DNA from: Giardia muris
Lineage: Eukaryota > Fornicata > Diplomonadida > Hexamitidae
Direction: 5' to 3'
Assembly: GCA_006247105.1 (NCBI GenBank)
Contig: VDLU01000012.1
Location: 1 to 22,946 of the forward strand
DNA: 22,946 nt
A model generated the notes under the pieces. The model was not told where the DNA came from. It worked only from the letters and a program-made list of their open reading frames with translations, and made no database searches. The translations under genes were made by a program, and so were the position numbers. This document shows, one piece after another, positions 8,511 to 17,442 of this stretch (position 1 is its first letter; each line of letters starts with the position of its first letter).

Positions 8511-9997
8511 CACTTCCCCCTGCACCCGAACCACCAACCGAGGAAGCCCCCGAGGCCTCCCAGGACCAGCAGGACGGCGATGACGATCCCCGCAATGGCA
8601 CCCCCAGAGAGCCCCGAAGAACTGGAGGAGGGGGGAGAGGGGCAGGTCCCATTGAAGGATGACCCGTCCCAGCAGGTCGTGCAGGCCGTCGTGTTGCATC
8701 CCGTGCAGCCCGAGTGGTAGATCGAGCACGCCTTGCAGTCGGGGGTGGCAGAAGCATTGGTATTGGCGTTGTAGTACCCGAAGCCGCAGGACGTGCAGGT
8801 GACGGCACCGCTCGAGGAGGTGCAGGCCCCGCACCCCGGGACCTTCGAGGAGCAGGAGACGAGGACGTTGTTGTCGAGGTAGAGGCCCGAGTCAGCCTTG
8901 ACAGCTGTGCAGACCCCACCAGAGGCCGTGGTGCAGGCGCTCTTCCCGACCTCCGTGGAGGCGTTGTAGCAGCCCCCGTTGAGGAGGAAGAACTGAGTAG
9001 CCGGGGTCCCGGTCACGTCCTGGCACTTCCCGCACCTCGTGGAGGACGCGTCGGGGGCGCTTCCGTCCTCCTTCTGGCAGATCTGGGTCGCCCTCGTCAC
9101 GTTCGTCGAGGCGACCAGAAGGCATTCTCCGTTGATCGGGACGAAGCCCGGCTTGCACTCGGAGCAGACCGTCGTGTTCCCGACCAGGAACTGCTTCTCC
9201 TTCGCACAGACGCCCAGCTCGGCGGCCTTGAAGGTCGAGTAGCATCCCTCGAGGTAGGGGACGTATCCATTGAGGCAGGACGTGCAGTGTCCGGAGGAGT
9301 CGGCGCAGACCTTCTTGGTGGTCTCGTTTGCAGGAACACACCCCCCGTCGATCGGGGCCTGATCAGTCTGACACTCGGTGCAGACGAGCCCCGGACCGAG
9401 GTTGGTGCAGGAGGTGCAGTTCTTGGGACAGGAGTCGCAGGACGTGATGGCAAGGGAGGAGCTGTAGGTCGGGCCGAAGGAGGGGAGGCAGACCTTGCAG
9501 GTCTTCTCGTCCGTGTCGCACGTCTTGCAGTTCTGGATGGTACAGGCCTTGCAGGTCTTGCCAGTCTCTCCAACAAGGCCAAAGCCGGGAAGGCAGGTCT
9601 GACAGGTGAAGGTGGTTGAGGACGACTCGTAGGTGCACGTCCCGCAGTTCTCTTTTCCTCCCGCATCTGTCGAGTTGTCACTGCAGAGGTAGAGCTTACC
9701 TCCATTGACGAAGGTGATGGCATCCGTGGCCGCCGCAGTACAAGCACCACTGGTGACGGTTGAGCAGAGCTTCTTCCCGACGTCACCCGTCTTGTTGTAG
9801 CACCCACCATAGAAGAGGAAGTAGTCCGTTCCTGTTCCACATCCTGTGCAGGCACCATCAGCACAAGTAGCACCCGTGACAGTGGTAGTCGGATTCGCTG
9901 CACAAGCCCCATCGATCGGGGCCTGGTTCGTGTCACTGCACTTCTTGCAGAACTCCCCCTCAACCCCCGGGATGGTGAAGGTCGAACCACCCCCGTC
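8510..9997 (-). CDS. VSP cassette V5, type II, start-less open frame
   Basis: I read this frame codon by codon: it is open from 9997 to the stop at 8510 (495 residues) and contains no ATG. The junction ATG at 10018 is in frame but hits TGA (10000-9998) after six codons. The first alternative start is a GTG at 9100, deep inside. The order is FTIPGVEGEFCKKC, a FLFYGGCY box (DYFLFY), a long CXXC-rich middle (IQNCKTCDTDEKTCKVC), a FLLNGGCY box, the SSFNGTC stem, Ser5, membrane helix and CRGK. The body is nearly co-linear with V2 and V8. With no start, no leader and no promoter space it is best read as a silent donor or a 5'-truncated copy kept open. Confidence 0.85.
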   Translation of the reverse strand, partial: DGGGSTFTIPGVEGEFCKKCSDTNQAPIDGACAANPTTTVTGATCADGACTGCGTGTDYFLFYGGCYNKTGDVGKKLCSTVTSGACTAAATDAITFVNGGKLYLCSDNSTDAGGKENCGTCTYESSSTTFTCQTCLPGFGLVGETGKTCKACTIQNCKTCDTDEKTCKVCLPSFGPTYSSSLAITSCDSCPKNCTSCTNLGPGLVCTECQTDQAPIDGGCVPANETTKKVCADSSGHCTSCLNGYVPYLEGCYSTFKAAELGVCAKEKQFLVGNTTVCSECKPGFVPINGECLLVASTNVTRATQICQKEDGSAPDASSTRCGKCQDVTGTPATQFFLLNGGCYNASTEVGKSACTTASGGVCTAVKADSGLYLDNNVLVSCSSKVPGCGACTSSSGAVTCTSCGFGYYNANTNASATPDCKACSIYHSGCTGCNTTACTTCWDGSSFNGTCPSPPSSSSSGLSGGAIAGIVIAVLLVLGGLGGFLGWWFGCRGK

Positions 9998-10016
9998 TCA
10001 TCCTCCCCCCTTCACC

Positions 10017-10023
10017 ATTCACT
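10017..10023 (-). terminator. Poly(A) signal AGTGAAT of V4
   Basis: Exact match at the V4/V5 junction, overlapping stop and ATG. Confidence 0.75.
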
Positions 10024-11926
10024 CACTTCCCCCTGCATCCGAACCACCAACCGAGGAAGCCCCCGAGGCCTCCCAGCACCAGCAGGACGGCGATGACGAT
10101 CCCCGCAATGGCACCCCCCGAGAGCCCCGAGGAGCTGGAGGAGGGGACGGCACTGCACTTCCCGTCGGTCGGGGCACTCCCGTCCCAGCACGTGATGCAG
10201 GCCGAGGCGGAGCACGTCGTGCAGCCACTGGGGCAGGCCGTGCAGTCAGAGGAGGAGGTGACGGAGGTCGTGTTGTAGTACCCGAGACCGCAGGACGTGC
10301 AGGTGGTGGCAGAGGAGCATGCCCCACACCCGGCCGGACAGAGGGTGAAGACGCCTGAGGTCGTATTGAGAGGGAAGGGGGAGCCACTGGCAGCCTGAGA
10401 GCACTGACCATTGGAGGCCGATGAGCACAGCTTGCTCCCGACGGAGCCCGTGGTCGTGGGATAGCAGCCCCCCTCGAAGAGGAAGTAGGCCGTCGAGCAG
10501 TTCTCGCACCTCGTGGCGGTCCCGTCGACAGGAGTCGTCCCGTCGGCCTTCATGCAGACGTCGTTGGTGGCCGTCCTCGAGATGGTCGAGCTGACCTCGA
10601 GGCACGTCCCGTCGATCGGAACACTTCCCTTCTTGCACTCCTTGCACACCAGGGCCTCCCCGACGAGAAGCTGGTTGCTCCTGGCACAGAGGCCCGTCTT
10701 GTCCGCATCGAAGGAGGAGAGGCAGGAGGAGTTGGAGAGCATGCATCCGTTGAGGCAGGACGTGCAGGAGAAGGACCCGGAGTAGGTGCAGGTGTTGCAG
10801 TTCGCCTTCCCGTTCGTCGCGTCCCCGCAGAGGTAGAGCTTGGTGTCCTTGAGGAAGGCGATGGAGGTCGGGGTCGAGCAGGTCCCGTCTGCCGTCCGAG
10901 TCGTCATTGCCTTGCACAGCTTGCTCCCGGGCTCCTTTGACTGGGCATAGCACCCCCGTTGAAGAGGAAGTAGGTGCTCGAGGACCCACAGGAGTTGCAG
11001 ACCCCGACCTGAGTTCCATCTTGGCTCGTCGTGCATGAGCTGGTCTGATCGGCCGTCCCCCCTTCCACCTTTATACACCTCCCGTCGACGGGGGCGAGCC
11101 CCTTCCCGCACTTACCGCAGAGGACCTCGGACCAGCCCGGGACGGAGAAGGACTCGAGGCAGATCCCGAGGCTCTTGAGGCTCTCGGGGCTGAAGCAGCC
11201 GTCGTGGAAGAAGAGGCTCCCCTCCTTGCAGGCCGTGCACTTCCCGGCGCTGGAGGCAGGAGTGCAGGAGGAGGCACTGTCCTTGGGGACGCACTTCCCG
11301 TCGACGGGGACGTGAGTGGTACCATTGCACTCGAGACACACGAAGCTGGTCCCGATCTGCATGCAGCTCTTGCAGTTCTCGTTCGATGAGCAGTTGACGC
11401 AGGAGGTGATCGTTGGTGCATCGAGGCTCTCCACGACAGGCCCGAACCCGGAGGCGCACTCCGTGCAGGTCGGCTTGTCGGCGGCGGGGGAGGTGCAGGT
11501 CTTGCAGTTGGGAACCCCGTTCGTCTCGTCGTCGCAGGTGTAGAGGCCTGAGGGGTTGGAGTCGCTCCCCTTCACGAAGATGCCCGTCGCAGTATCAGCC
11601 CTCTCTGAGCACTTCCCGTTCGATGCCGTCTTGCAGAGAGCCTGCCCCTTTCCAGCTGTCTGAGTGCTGTAGCAGCCCCCGTAGAAGAGGAAGTTGTTGG
11701 CTGCATTCCCGCACGAGCTGCACGTCCCGTTGTTCGCATTGACACAATCGTTCCCACTGGTCGAGGTGCACTCCCCGTCGATTGGGAACTCAGCAGCTCG
11801 AGTCGTGGTCGCGCACTCCTTGCATACCTTCCCCAGCGTCCCGAGGTCGAGGCAGCTCCCCGCCTTGCAGTTGCCTGATGCCGTCCCTTCCGTACACGAG
11901 AGGACTCTCGCGTTCTTCCCTCCCCT
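10023..11926 (-). pseudogene. VSP cassette V4, type I, start-less, one frameshift
   Basis: The VSP frame opens after TGA (11929-11927) with KNARVLSC; the junction ATG (11933) is out of frame, as in V10. The body is type I, with a distinctive N-terminal module (NAANNFLFYGGCY) not shared with V9 or V7. The frame breaks at the C-run 10953-10957, inside a FLFNGGCY box, where this copy has five C where most copies have six. The remaining type I modules, stem, membrane helix and CRGK follow in the next frame to 10023. V3 carries the same five-C allele together with a linked Tyr codon next to it, which suggests a true inherited mutation rather than a read error. Confidence 0.8.
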
Positions 11927-11931
11927 TCACC

Positions 11932-11938
11932 ATTCACT
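11932..11938 (-). terminator. Poly(A) signal AGTGAAT of V3
   Basis: Exact match at the V3/V4 junction, overlapping stop and ATG. Confidence 0.75.
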
Positions 11939-13792
11939 CACTTCCCCCTGCATCCGAACCACCAACCGAGGAAGCCCCCGAGACCTCCCAGCACCAGCAG
12001 GACGGCGATGACGATCCCCGCAATGGCACCCCCAGAGAGCCCCGAGGAGCTGGAGGAGGGGGGAGAGGGGCAGGTCCCATTGAAGGATGACCCGTCCCAG
12101 CAGGTCGTGCAGGCCGTCGTGTTGCATCCCGTGCAGCCCGAGTGGTAGATCGAGCACGCCTTGCAGTCGGGGGTGGCAGAAGCATTGGTGTTGGCGTTGT
12201 AGTACCCGAAGCCGCAGGACGTGCAGGTGGTGGTTCCGTTCGAGGAGGAGCAGGCCCCACAGCCGGCCGGACAGGGGGTGAAGGTCCCGTTCGCGTCCAC
12301 GAGGAAGGGGCCCCCGCTGGTCGGGGCGGCGGTGCACTTCCCGTTGGAGGCCGCTGAGCACAGCTTACTCCCGACGGAGTTCGAGGTCGTGGGATAGCAG
12401 CCCCCCTCGAAGAGGAAGTAGGTCGTCGAGCAGTTCTCGCACCTCGTGGCGGTCCCGTCGACAGGAGTCGTCCCGTCGGCCTTCATGCAGACGTCGTTGG
12501 TGGTCGTCCTCGAGATGGTCGAGCTGACCTCGAGGCACGTCCCGTCGATCGGAACACTTCCCTTCTTGCACTCCTTGCACACCAGGGCCTCCCCGACGAG
12601 AAGCTGGTTGCTCCTGGCACAGAGGCCCGTCTTGTCCGCATCGAAGGAGGAGAGGCAGGAGGAGTTGGAGAGCATGCATCCGTTGAGGCAGGACGTGCAG
12701 GAGAAGGACCCGGAGTAGGTGCAGGTGTTGCAGTTCGCCTTCCCGTTCGTCGCGTCCCCGCAGAGGTAGAGCTTCTTGTCCTTGAGGAAGGCGATGGAGG
12801 TCGAGGTCGAGCAGGTCCCGTCTGCCGCCCGAGTCGTCATTGCCGTGCACAGCTTGTTCCCGGGCTCCTTTGACTGGTTGTAGCACCCCCGTTGAAGAGG
12901 AAGTAGGTGCTCGAGGACCCACAGGAGTCGCAGACCCCGACCTGAGTTCCATTTTGGCTCGTCGTGCATGAGCTGGTCGAATCGGCCTTCCCCCCTTCCA
13001 CCTTCAGACACCTCCCGTCGACGGGGGCGAGCCCCTTCCCGCACTTACCGCAGAGGACCTCGGACCAGCCCGGGACGGAGAAGGACTCGAGGCAGATCCC
13101 GAGGCTCTTGAGGCTCTCGGGGCTGAAGCAGCCGTCGTGGAAGAAGAGGCTCCCCTCCTTGCAGGCCGTGCACTTCCCGGCGCTGGAGGCAGGAGTGCAG
13201 GAGGAGGCACTGTCCTTGAGGACGCACTTCCCGTTGACGGGGACGTGAGTGTCATCATTGCACTCGAGACACACGAAGCTGGTCCCGATCTGCATGCAGC
13301 TCTTGCAGTTCTTGTCCGATGAGCAGCTGACACAGGGAGGTGATCGTTGGTGCATCGAGGCTCTCCACGACAGGCCCGATCCGGAGGCGCACTCCGTGCA
13401 GGTCGGCTTGTCGGCGGCGGGGGAGGTGCAGGTCTTGCAGTTGGGAACCCCGTTCGTCTTATCATCACAGGTGTAGAGGCCTGAGGGGTTGGAGTCGCTC
13501 CCCTTCACGAAGATGCCCGTCGCAGTATCAGCCCTCTTTGAGCACTGCCCGTTCGATGCCGCCGAGCAGAGAGCAGCGCCCTCGCCTCCACTGGCCTGGT
13601 TGTAGCATCCCCCGTAGAAGAGGAAGTAGGTCCCTGTGCATGCCGTGCAGACACCAGTGGTTGTGTCCTTCGTACAATCATCGGCTGTTGGGCCTTGCAC
13701 GTCCCGTCGATCGAGGCCTGACTCGTGTCACTGCACTCCTTGCAGACCTTCCCCTCAACCCCCGGGATGGTGAAGGTCGAACCACCCCCGTC
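11938..13792 (-). pseudogene. VSP cassette V3, mosaic of type II and type I, several frameshifts
   Basis: The 5' edge is type II (GGSTFTIPGVEG after TGA at 13795-13793), the body from about KVCKEC onward is type I, and the 3' stem and upstream CXXC module (CKACSIYHSGC to SSFNGTC) are type II again, before the shared membrane helix and CRGK. Indels are visible against sister copies: one base lost near 13693; an extra G at 13335-13337 compensated by a lost A at about 13379, which leaves a short out-of-frame stretch; and a five-C run at 12886-12890 that breaks a FLFNGGCY box as in V4. No in-frame start exists. The exchange points fall in conserved cysteine modules, as expected for segmental gene conversion or unequal crossing over. 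Confidence 0.8.
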
Positions 13793-13810
13793 TCATCCTT
13801 CCCCTTCACC

Positions 13811-13817
13811 ATTCACT
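13811..13817 (-). terminator. Poly(A) signal AGTGAAT of V2
   Basis: Exact match at the V2/V3 junction, overlapping stop and ATG. Confidence 0.75.
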
Positions 13818-15271
13818 CACTTCCCCCTGCATCCGAACCACCAACCGAGGAAGCCCCCGAGACCTCCCAGGACCAGAAGGACGGCAATGACGATCCCCGC
13901 AATGGCACCCCCAGAGAGCCCGAGGAGCTGGAGGAGGGGGGAGGGGGGCAGGTCCCATTGAAGGACGACCCGTCCCAGCAGGTCGTGCAGGCCGTCGTGT
14001 TGCATCCCGTGCAGCCCGAGTGGTAGATCGAGCACGCCTTGCAGTCGGGGGTGGCTCCAGCTGTGGTGTTGGCGTTGTAGTACCCGAAGCCGCAGGACGT
14101 GCAGGTGACGGCACCGCTCGAGGAGGTGCAGGCCCCGCACCCCGGGACCTTCGAGGAGCAGGAGACGAGGACGTTGTTGTCGAGGTAGAGGCCCGAGGTG
14201 GTATTGACAGCTGTGCAGACCCCATTAGAGGCCGTGGTGCAGGCGCTCTTCCCGACCTCCGTGGAGGCGTTGTAGCAGCCCCCGTTGAGGAGGAAGAAGT
14301 TAGTGGTCGAGGCCCCGGTCACGTCCTGGCACTTCCCGCACCTCGTGGAGGACGCATCGAGGGCGCTTCCGTCCTCCTTCTGGCAGATCTGGGTCGCCCT
14401 CGTCACGTTCGTCGAGGCGACCAGAAGGCATTCTCCGTTGATCGGGACGAAGCCCGGCTTGCACTCGGAGCAGACCGTCGTGTTCCCGACCAGGAACTGC
14501 TTCTCCTTCGCACAGACGCCCAGCTCGGCGGCCTTGAAGGTCGAGTAGCATCCCTCGAGGTAGGGGACGTATCCATTGAGGCAGGACGTGCAGTGTCCGG
14601 AAGAGTCGGCGCAGACCTTCTGGTGGTTCGTTTGCGGAACGCACCCCCGTCGATCGGGCCTGATCAGTCGGACACTCGGTGCAGACGAGCCCCGGACCGA
14701 GGTTGGTGCAGGAGGTGCAGTTCTTGGGACAGGAGTCGCAGGACGTGATGGCAAGGGAGGAGTTGTAGGTCGGGCCGAAGGAGGGGAGGCAGACCTTGCA
14801 GGTCTTCTCGTCCGTGTCGCACGTCTTGCAGTTCTGGATGGTCAGGCCTTGCAGGTCTTGCCAGTCTCTCCAACAAGGCCAAGCCGGGAAGGCAGGCTGA
14901 CAGGTGAAGGTGGTTGAGGACGACTCGTAGGTGCACGTCCGCAGTTCTCTTTTCCTCCGCATCTGTCGAGTTGTCACTGCAGAGGTAGAGCTTACTCCAT
15001 TGAGAAGGTGAGGCATCCGGGCCGCCGCATCCAGCACCACGGTGCGTTGGCAGAGCTTCTTCCCGACGTCACCGTCTTTGTAGCACCCACCATAGAAGAG
15101 GAAGTAGTCCGTTCCTGTTCCACATCCTGTGCAGGCACCATCCACAAGTAGCACCCGTGACAGTGGTCGGATCGCTGCACAAGCCCATTGATCGGGGCCT
15201 GGTTCGTGTCACTGCACTTCTTGCAGAACTCCCCTCAACCCCGGGATGGTGAAGGTCGAACCACCCCCGTC
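13817..15271 (-). pseudogene. VSP cassette V2, type II, start-less, heavily frameshifted
   Basis: This is a copy co-linear with V5: FTIPGVEG edge, DYFLFYGGCY box, IQNCKTC middle, FLLNGGCY box, SSFNGTC stem, membrane helix and CRGK. It opens after a TGA and has no in-frame start. Bases 13925-14619 match V5 and V8 well. From about 14621 to 15270 many one- and two-base losses scatter the VSP reading over three frames, for example around 14621-14660 and 15225-15245. A further missing C at 13919-13921 shifts the frame just before the membrane helix. Losses occur both in homopolymers and outside them. Either this is a decayed copy or an unpolished stretch of assembly. Confidence 0.75.
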
Positions 15272-15288
15272 TCATCCTCCCCTTCACC

Positions 15289-15295
15289 ATTCACT
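15289..15295 (-). terminator. Poly(A) signal AGTGAAT of V1
   Basis: Exact match directly at the V1 stop; the same element that ends the silent units also ends the leader-bearing one. Confidence 0.75.
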
Positions 15296-17225
15296 CACTT
15301 CCCCCTGCATCCGAACCACCAACCGAGGAAGCCCCCGAGCCTCCCAGCACCACAGGACGGCGATGACGATCCCCGCAATGGCACCCCCGAGAGCCCCGAG
15401 GAGCTGGAGGAGGGGACGGCACTGCACTTCCCTCGGTCGGGCACTCCCGTCCCAGCACGTGATGCAGGGCCGAGGCGGAGCACGTCGTGCAGCCACTGGG
15501 GCAGGCCTTGCAGTCAGAGGAGGAGGTGACGGGGTCGTGTTGTAGTACCCGAGACCGCAGGACGTGCAGTCGGTCGAGGAGGCAGGCCCACAACCGGCCG
15601 GACAGAGGGTGAAGACGCCATTGAAAAGGGAAGGGGAGTTGGTGGCCTTTGTTGTGCACTCCATTGGAGGCCGATGAGCACAGCTTACTCCCGACGGAGC
15701 CCGTGGTCGTGGGGTAGCAGCCCCCCTCGAAGAGGAAGTAGGGTCGTCGAAGCAGTTCTCGCACCTCGTGGCGGTCCCGTCGACAGGAGTCCCGTCGGCC
15801 TTCTTGCAGACGTCGTTGGTGGCCGTCCTCGAGATGGTCGAGCTGACCTCGAGGCACGTCCCGTCGATCGGAACGCTTCCCTTCTTGCACTCCTTGCACA
15901 CCAGGGCCTCCCCGACGAGAAGCTGGTTGCTCCTGGCACAGAGGCCCGTCTTGTCCGCATCGAAGGAGGAGAGGCAGGAGGAGTTGGAGAGCATGCATCC
16001 GTTGAGGCAGGACGTGCAGGAGAAGGACCCGGAGTAGGTGCAGGTGTTGCAGTTCGCCTTCCCGTTCGTCGCGTCCCCGCAGAGGTAGAGCTTGGTGTCC
16101 TTGAGGAAGGCGATGGAGGTCGGGGTCGAGCAGGTCCCGTCTGCCGTCCGAGTCGTCATTGCCGTGCACAGCTTGTTCCCGACCCCCTTTGACTGGGCAT
16201 AGCACCCCCCGTTGAAGAGGAAGTGGGTGCTCGAGGACCCACAGGAGTGCAGACCCCGACCTGAGTTCCTCTTGGCTCGTCGTGCATGAGCTGGTCGATC
16301 GGCCTCCCCCTTCCACCTTCAGACACCTCCCGTCGACGGGGGCGAGCCCCTTCCCGCACTTACCGCAGAGGACCTCGGACCAGCCGGGACGGAGAAGGAC
16401 TCGAGGCAGATCCCGAGGCTCTTGAGGCTCTCGGGGCTGAAGCAGCCGTCGTGGAAGAAGAGGCTCCCCTCCTTGCAGGCCGTGCACTTCCCGGCATGGA
16501 GGCAGGGTGCAGGAGGAGGCACTGTCCTTGGGACGCACTTCCCGTTGACGGGGACGTGAGTGGCACATTGCACTCGAGACACACGAAGCTGGTCCCGATC
16601 TGCATGCAGCTCTTGCAGTTCTCGTCGATGAGCAGTTGACGCAGGAGGTGATCGTTGGTGCATCGAGGCTCTCCACGACAGGCCCGAACCGGAGGCGCAC
16701 TCCGTGCAGGTCGGCTTGTCGGCGGCGGGGGAGGTGCAGGTCTTGCAGTTGGGAACCCCGTTCGTCTTATCATCACAGGTGTAGAGGCCTGAGGGGTTGG
16801 AGTCGCTCCCCTTCACGAAGATGCCCGTCGCAGTATCAGCCCTCTTGAGCACTGCCCGTTCGATGCCGCGGCAGAGAGCAGCGCCTTGTCCAGCCTGGTC
16901 TAGCACCCCCGTAGAAGAGAAGTGTCCCTGTGCATGCCGTGCAGACACCATTGGACACGTGTTGCTCCGACGGTCGAGCTGCACGTCCCGTCGATCGAGG
17001 CCTGTTCGTGTCGCGCACTCCTTGCAGACCTTCCCCAGCGTCCCGAGGTCGAGGCAGCTCCCCGTCTTGCAGTTGCCTGATGCCTCCTTCCGTACACGAG
17101 AGGACTCTCGCGTTCTTCACCTCCATCGAGCCCTCGAGGACGTCGATCTCCGGTACTGCTCTCCCGGAGGAGCGGTCGATCGTCCCGAGTACTGCACTGG
17201 CTGTCAAGACTAGCGCAACTAACAT
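15295..17225 (-). pseudogene. VSP V1, type I, only unit with start codon and signal peptide; many frameshifts
   Basis: The ATG at 17225-17223 starts a 14-residue hydrophobic signal peptide (MLVALVLTASAVLG) and a short leader ending EGSMEV, followed by KNARVLSCTEG, the point where V4, V7, V9 and V10 begin. This is the only VSP in the window with upstream intergenic DNA, so it should be the promoter-proximal, expressible copy. VSPs are exported through the ER and anchored by the C-terminal helix with the CRGK tail. As given, the frame breaks at about 17082-17085 and repeatedly after that (about 16240-17085 and 15300-15760), while 15770-16240 is clean and almost identical to V10. The tail in the correct frame ends at 15295. 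Whether the gene is broken or the sequence is poor here decides its status. Confidence 0.8.
17118..17225 (-). other. Leader region unique to V1 (signal peptide plus pro-segment, 36 codons)
   Basis: Codons 1-36 of V1. Residues 1-14 are the signal peptide and the rest is an acidic linker with a second in-frame ATG (17126-17124). None of V2-V10 contains this stretch; shared type I homology starts at 17117. The context around the start codon is AATGTT, which resembles the initiator described at G. intestinalis vsp start codons (recalled, not checked). If cassettes are copied into V1, this segment would be the invariant part. Confidence 0.75.
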
Positions 17226-17442
17226 TCTTGAGGAAACTCGATTCGAATTGGTTTGGATCCTTCTCTCTCTGCCTCGGCGAGGACGCGACCCTGAGATCTG
17301 CAGAGCCACACGCGTCACCACCCAGGTCCCTCTAACCCAGGCATGTCAGATCGAAAAAGACCTGTTCTCAACCCTCATCTTGGCCTTCTCCGTGTCACAC
17401 ACCTCTTATAAGACCTTTATCTCCCCTTCGTTGCTCTTGAAG
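17226..17442. promoter_or_regulatory. Divergent intergenic region between V1 and the ankyrin kinase
   Basis: These 217 bp are the only promoter-sized space next to the VSP array. Toward the kinase there is an A/T-rich patch around 17406-17420 (TATAAGACCTTTAT), about 25-35 bp before its ATG. Toward V1 the sequence before the ATG includes CAAACCAATTCGAATCGAG, a modest A/T-rich stretch. Giardia promoters are short A/T-rich initiators close to the start codon, so both fit, but no element is proven. Confidence 0.5.

Larger units (their letters stand above)
1..17225 (-). repeat. Tandem array of ten VSP units (V1 at right to V10 at left)
   Basis: Ten head-to-tail units of about 1.5-1.9 kb share a nearly identical 3' end of about 120 bp that encodes a serine stretch, a Gly/Ala/Val/Leu-rich membrane helix and GWWFGCRGK followed by stop. 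Units are separated by only 4 to about 25 bp. Type I units are V1, V4, V7, V9 and V10 (bodies starting with KNAR and ending with an SAPTDGKC-type stem). Type II units are V2, V5 and V8 (starting with FTIPGVEG and ending with an SSFNGTC-type stem). V6 has its own stem and V3 is mosaic. Base composition is visibly richer in G+C than the unique genes to the right of 17.2 kb. The array continues beyond the left edge. Confidence 0.95.

Noticed and set aside
1..17225. CRISPR-like or minisatellite array
   Set aside because: The repeat unit is about 1.5-1.9 kb and codes for whole protein bodies; there are no short direct repeats with unique spacers.
16930..17442. Extension of the ankyrin kinase upstream to 16930
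   Set aside because: The frame is open there only as an antisense reading of V1; the upstream residues show no ankyrin pattern and the promoter-like A/T-rich patch lies just before the ATG at 17443.
17226..17442. tRNA or other small RNA gene in the intergenic regions
   Set aside because: I see no cloverleaf-like stems or A/B box pairs in this interval or in 21134-21300, though covariance models could not be run.
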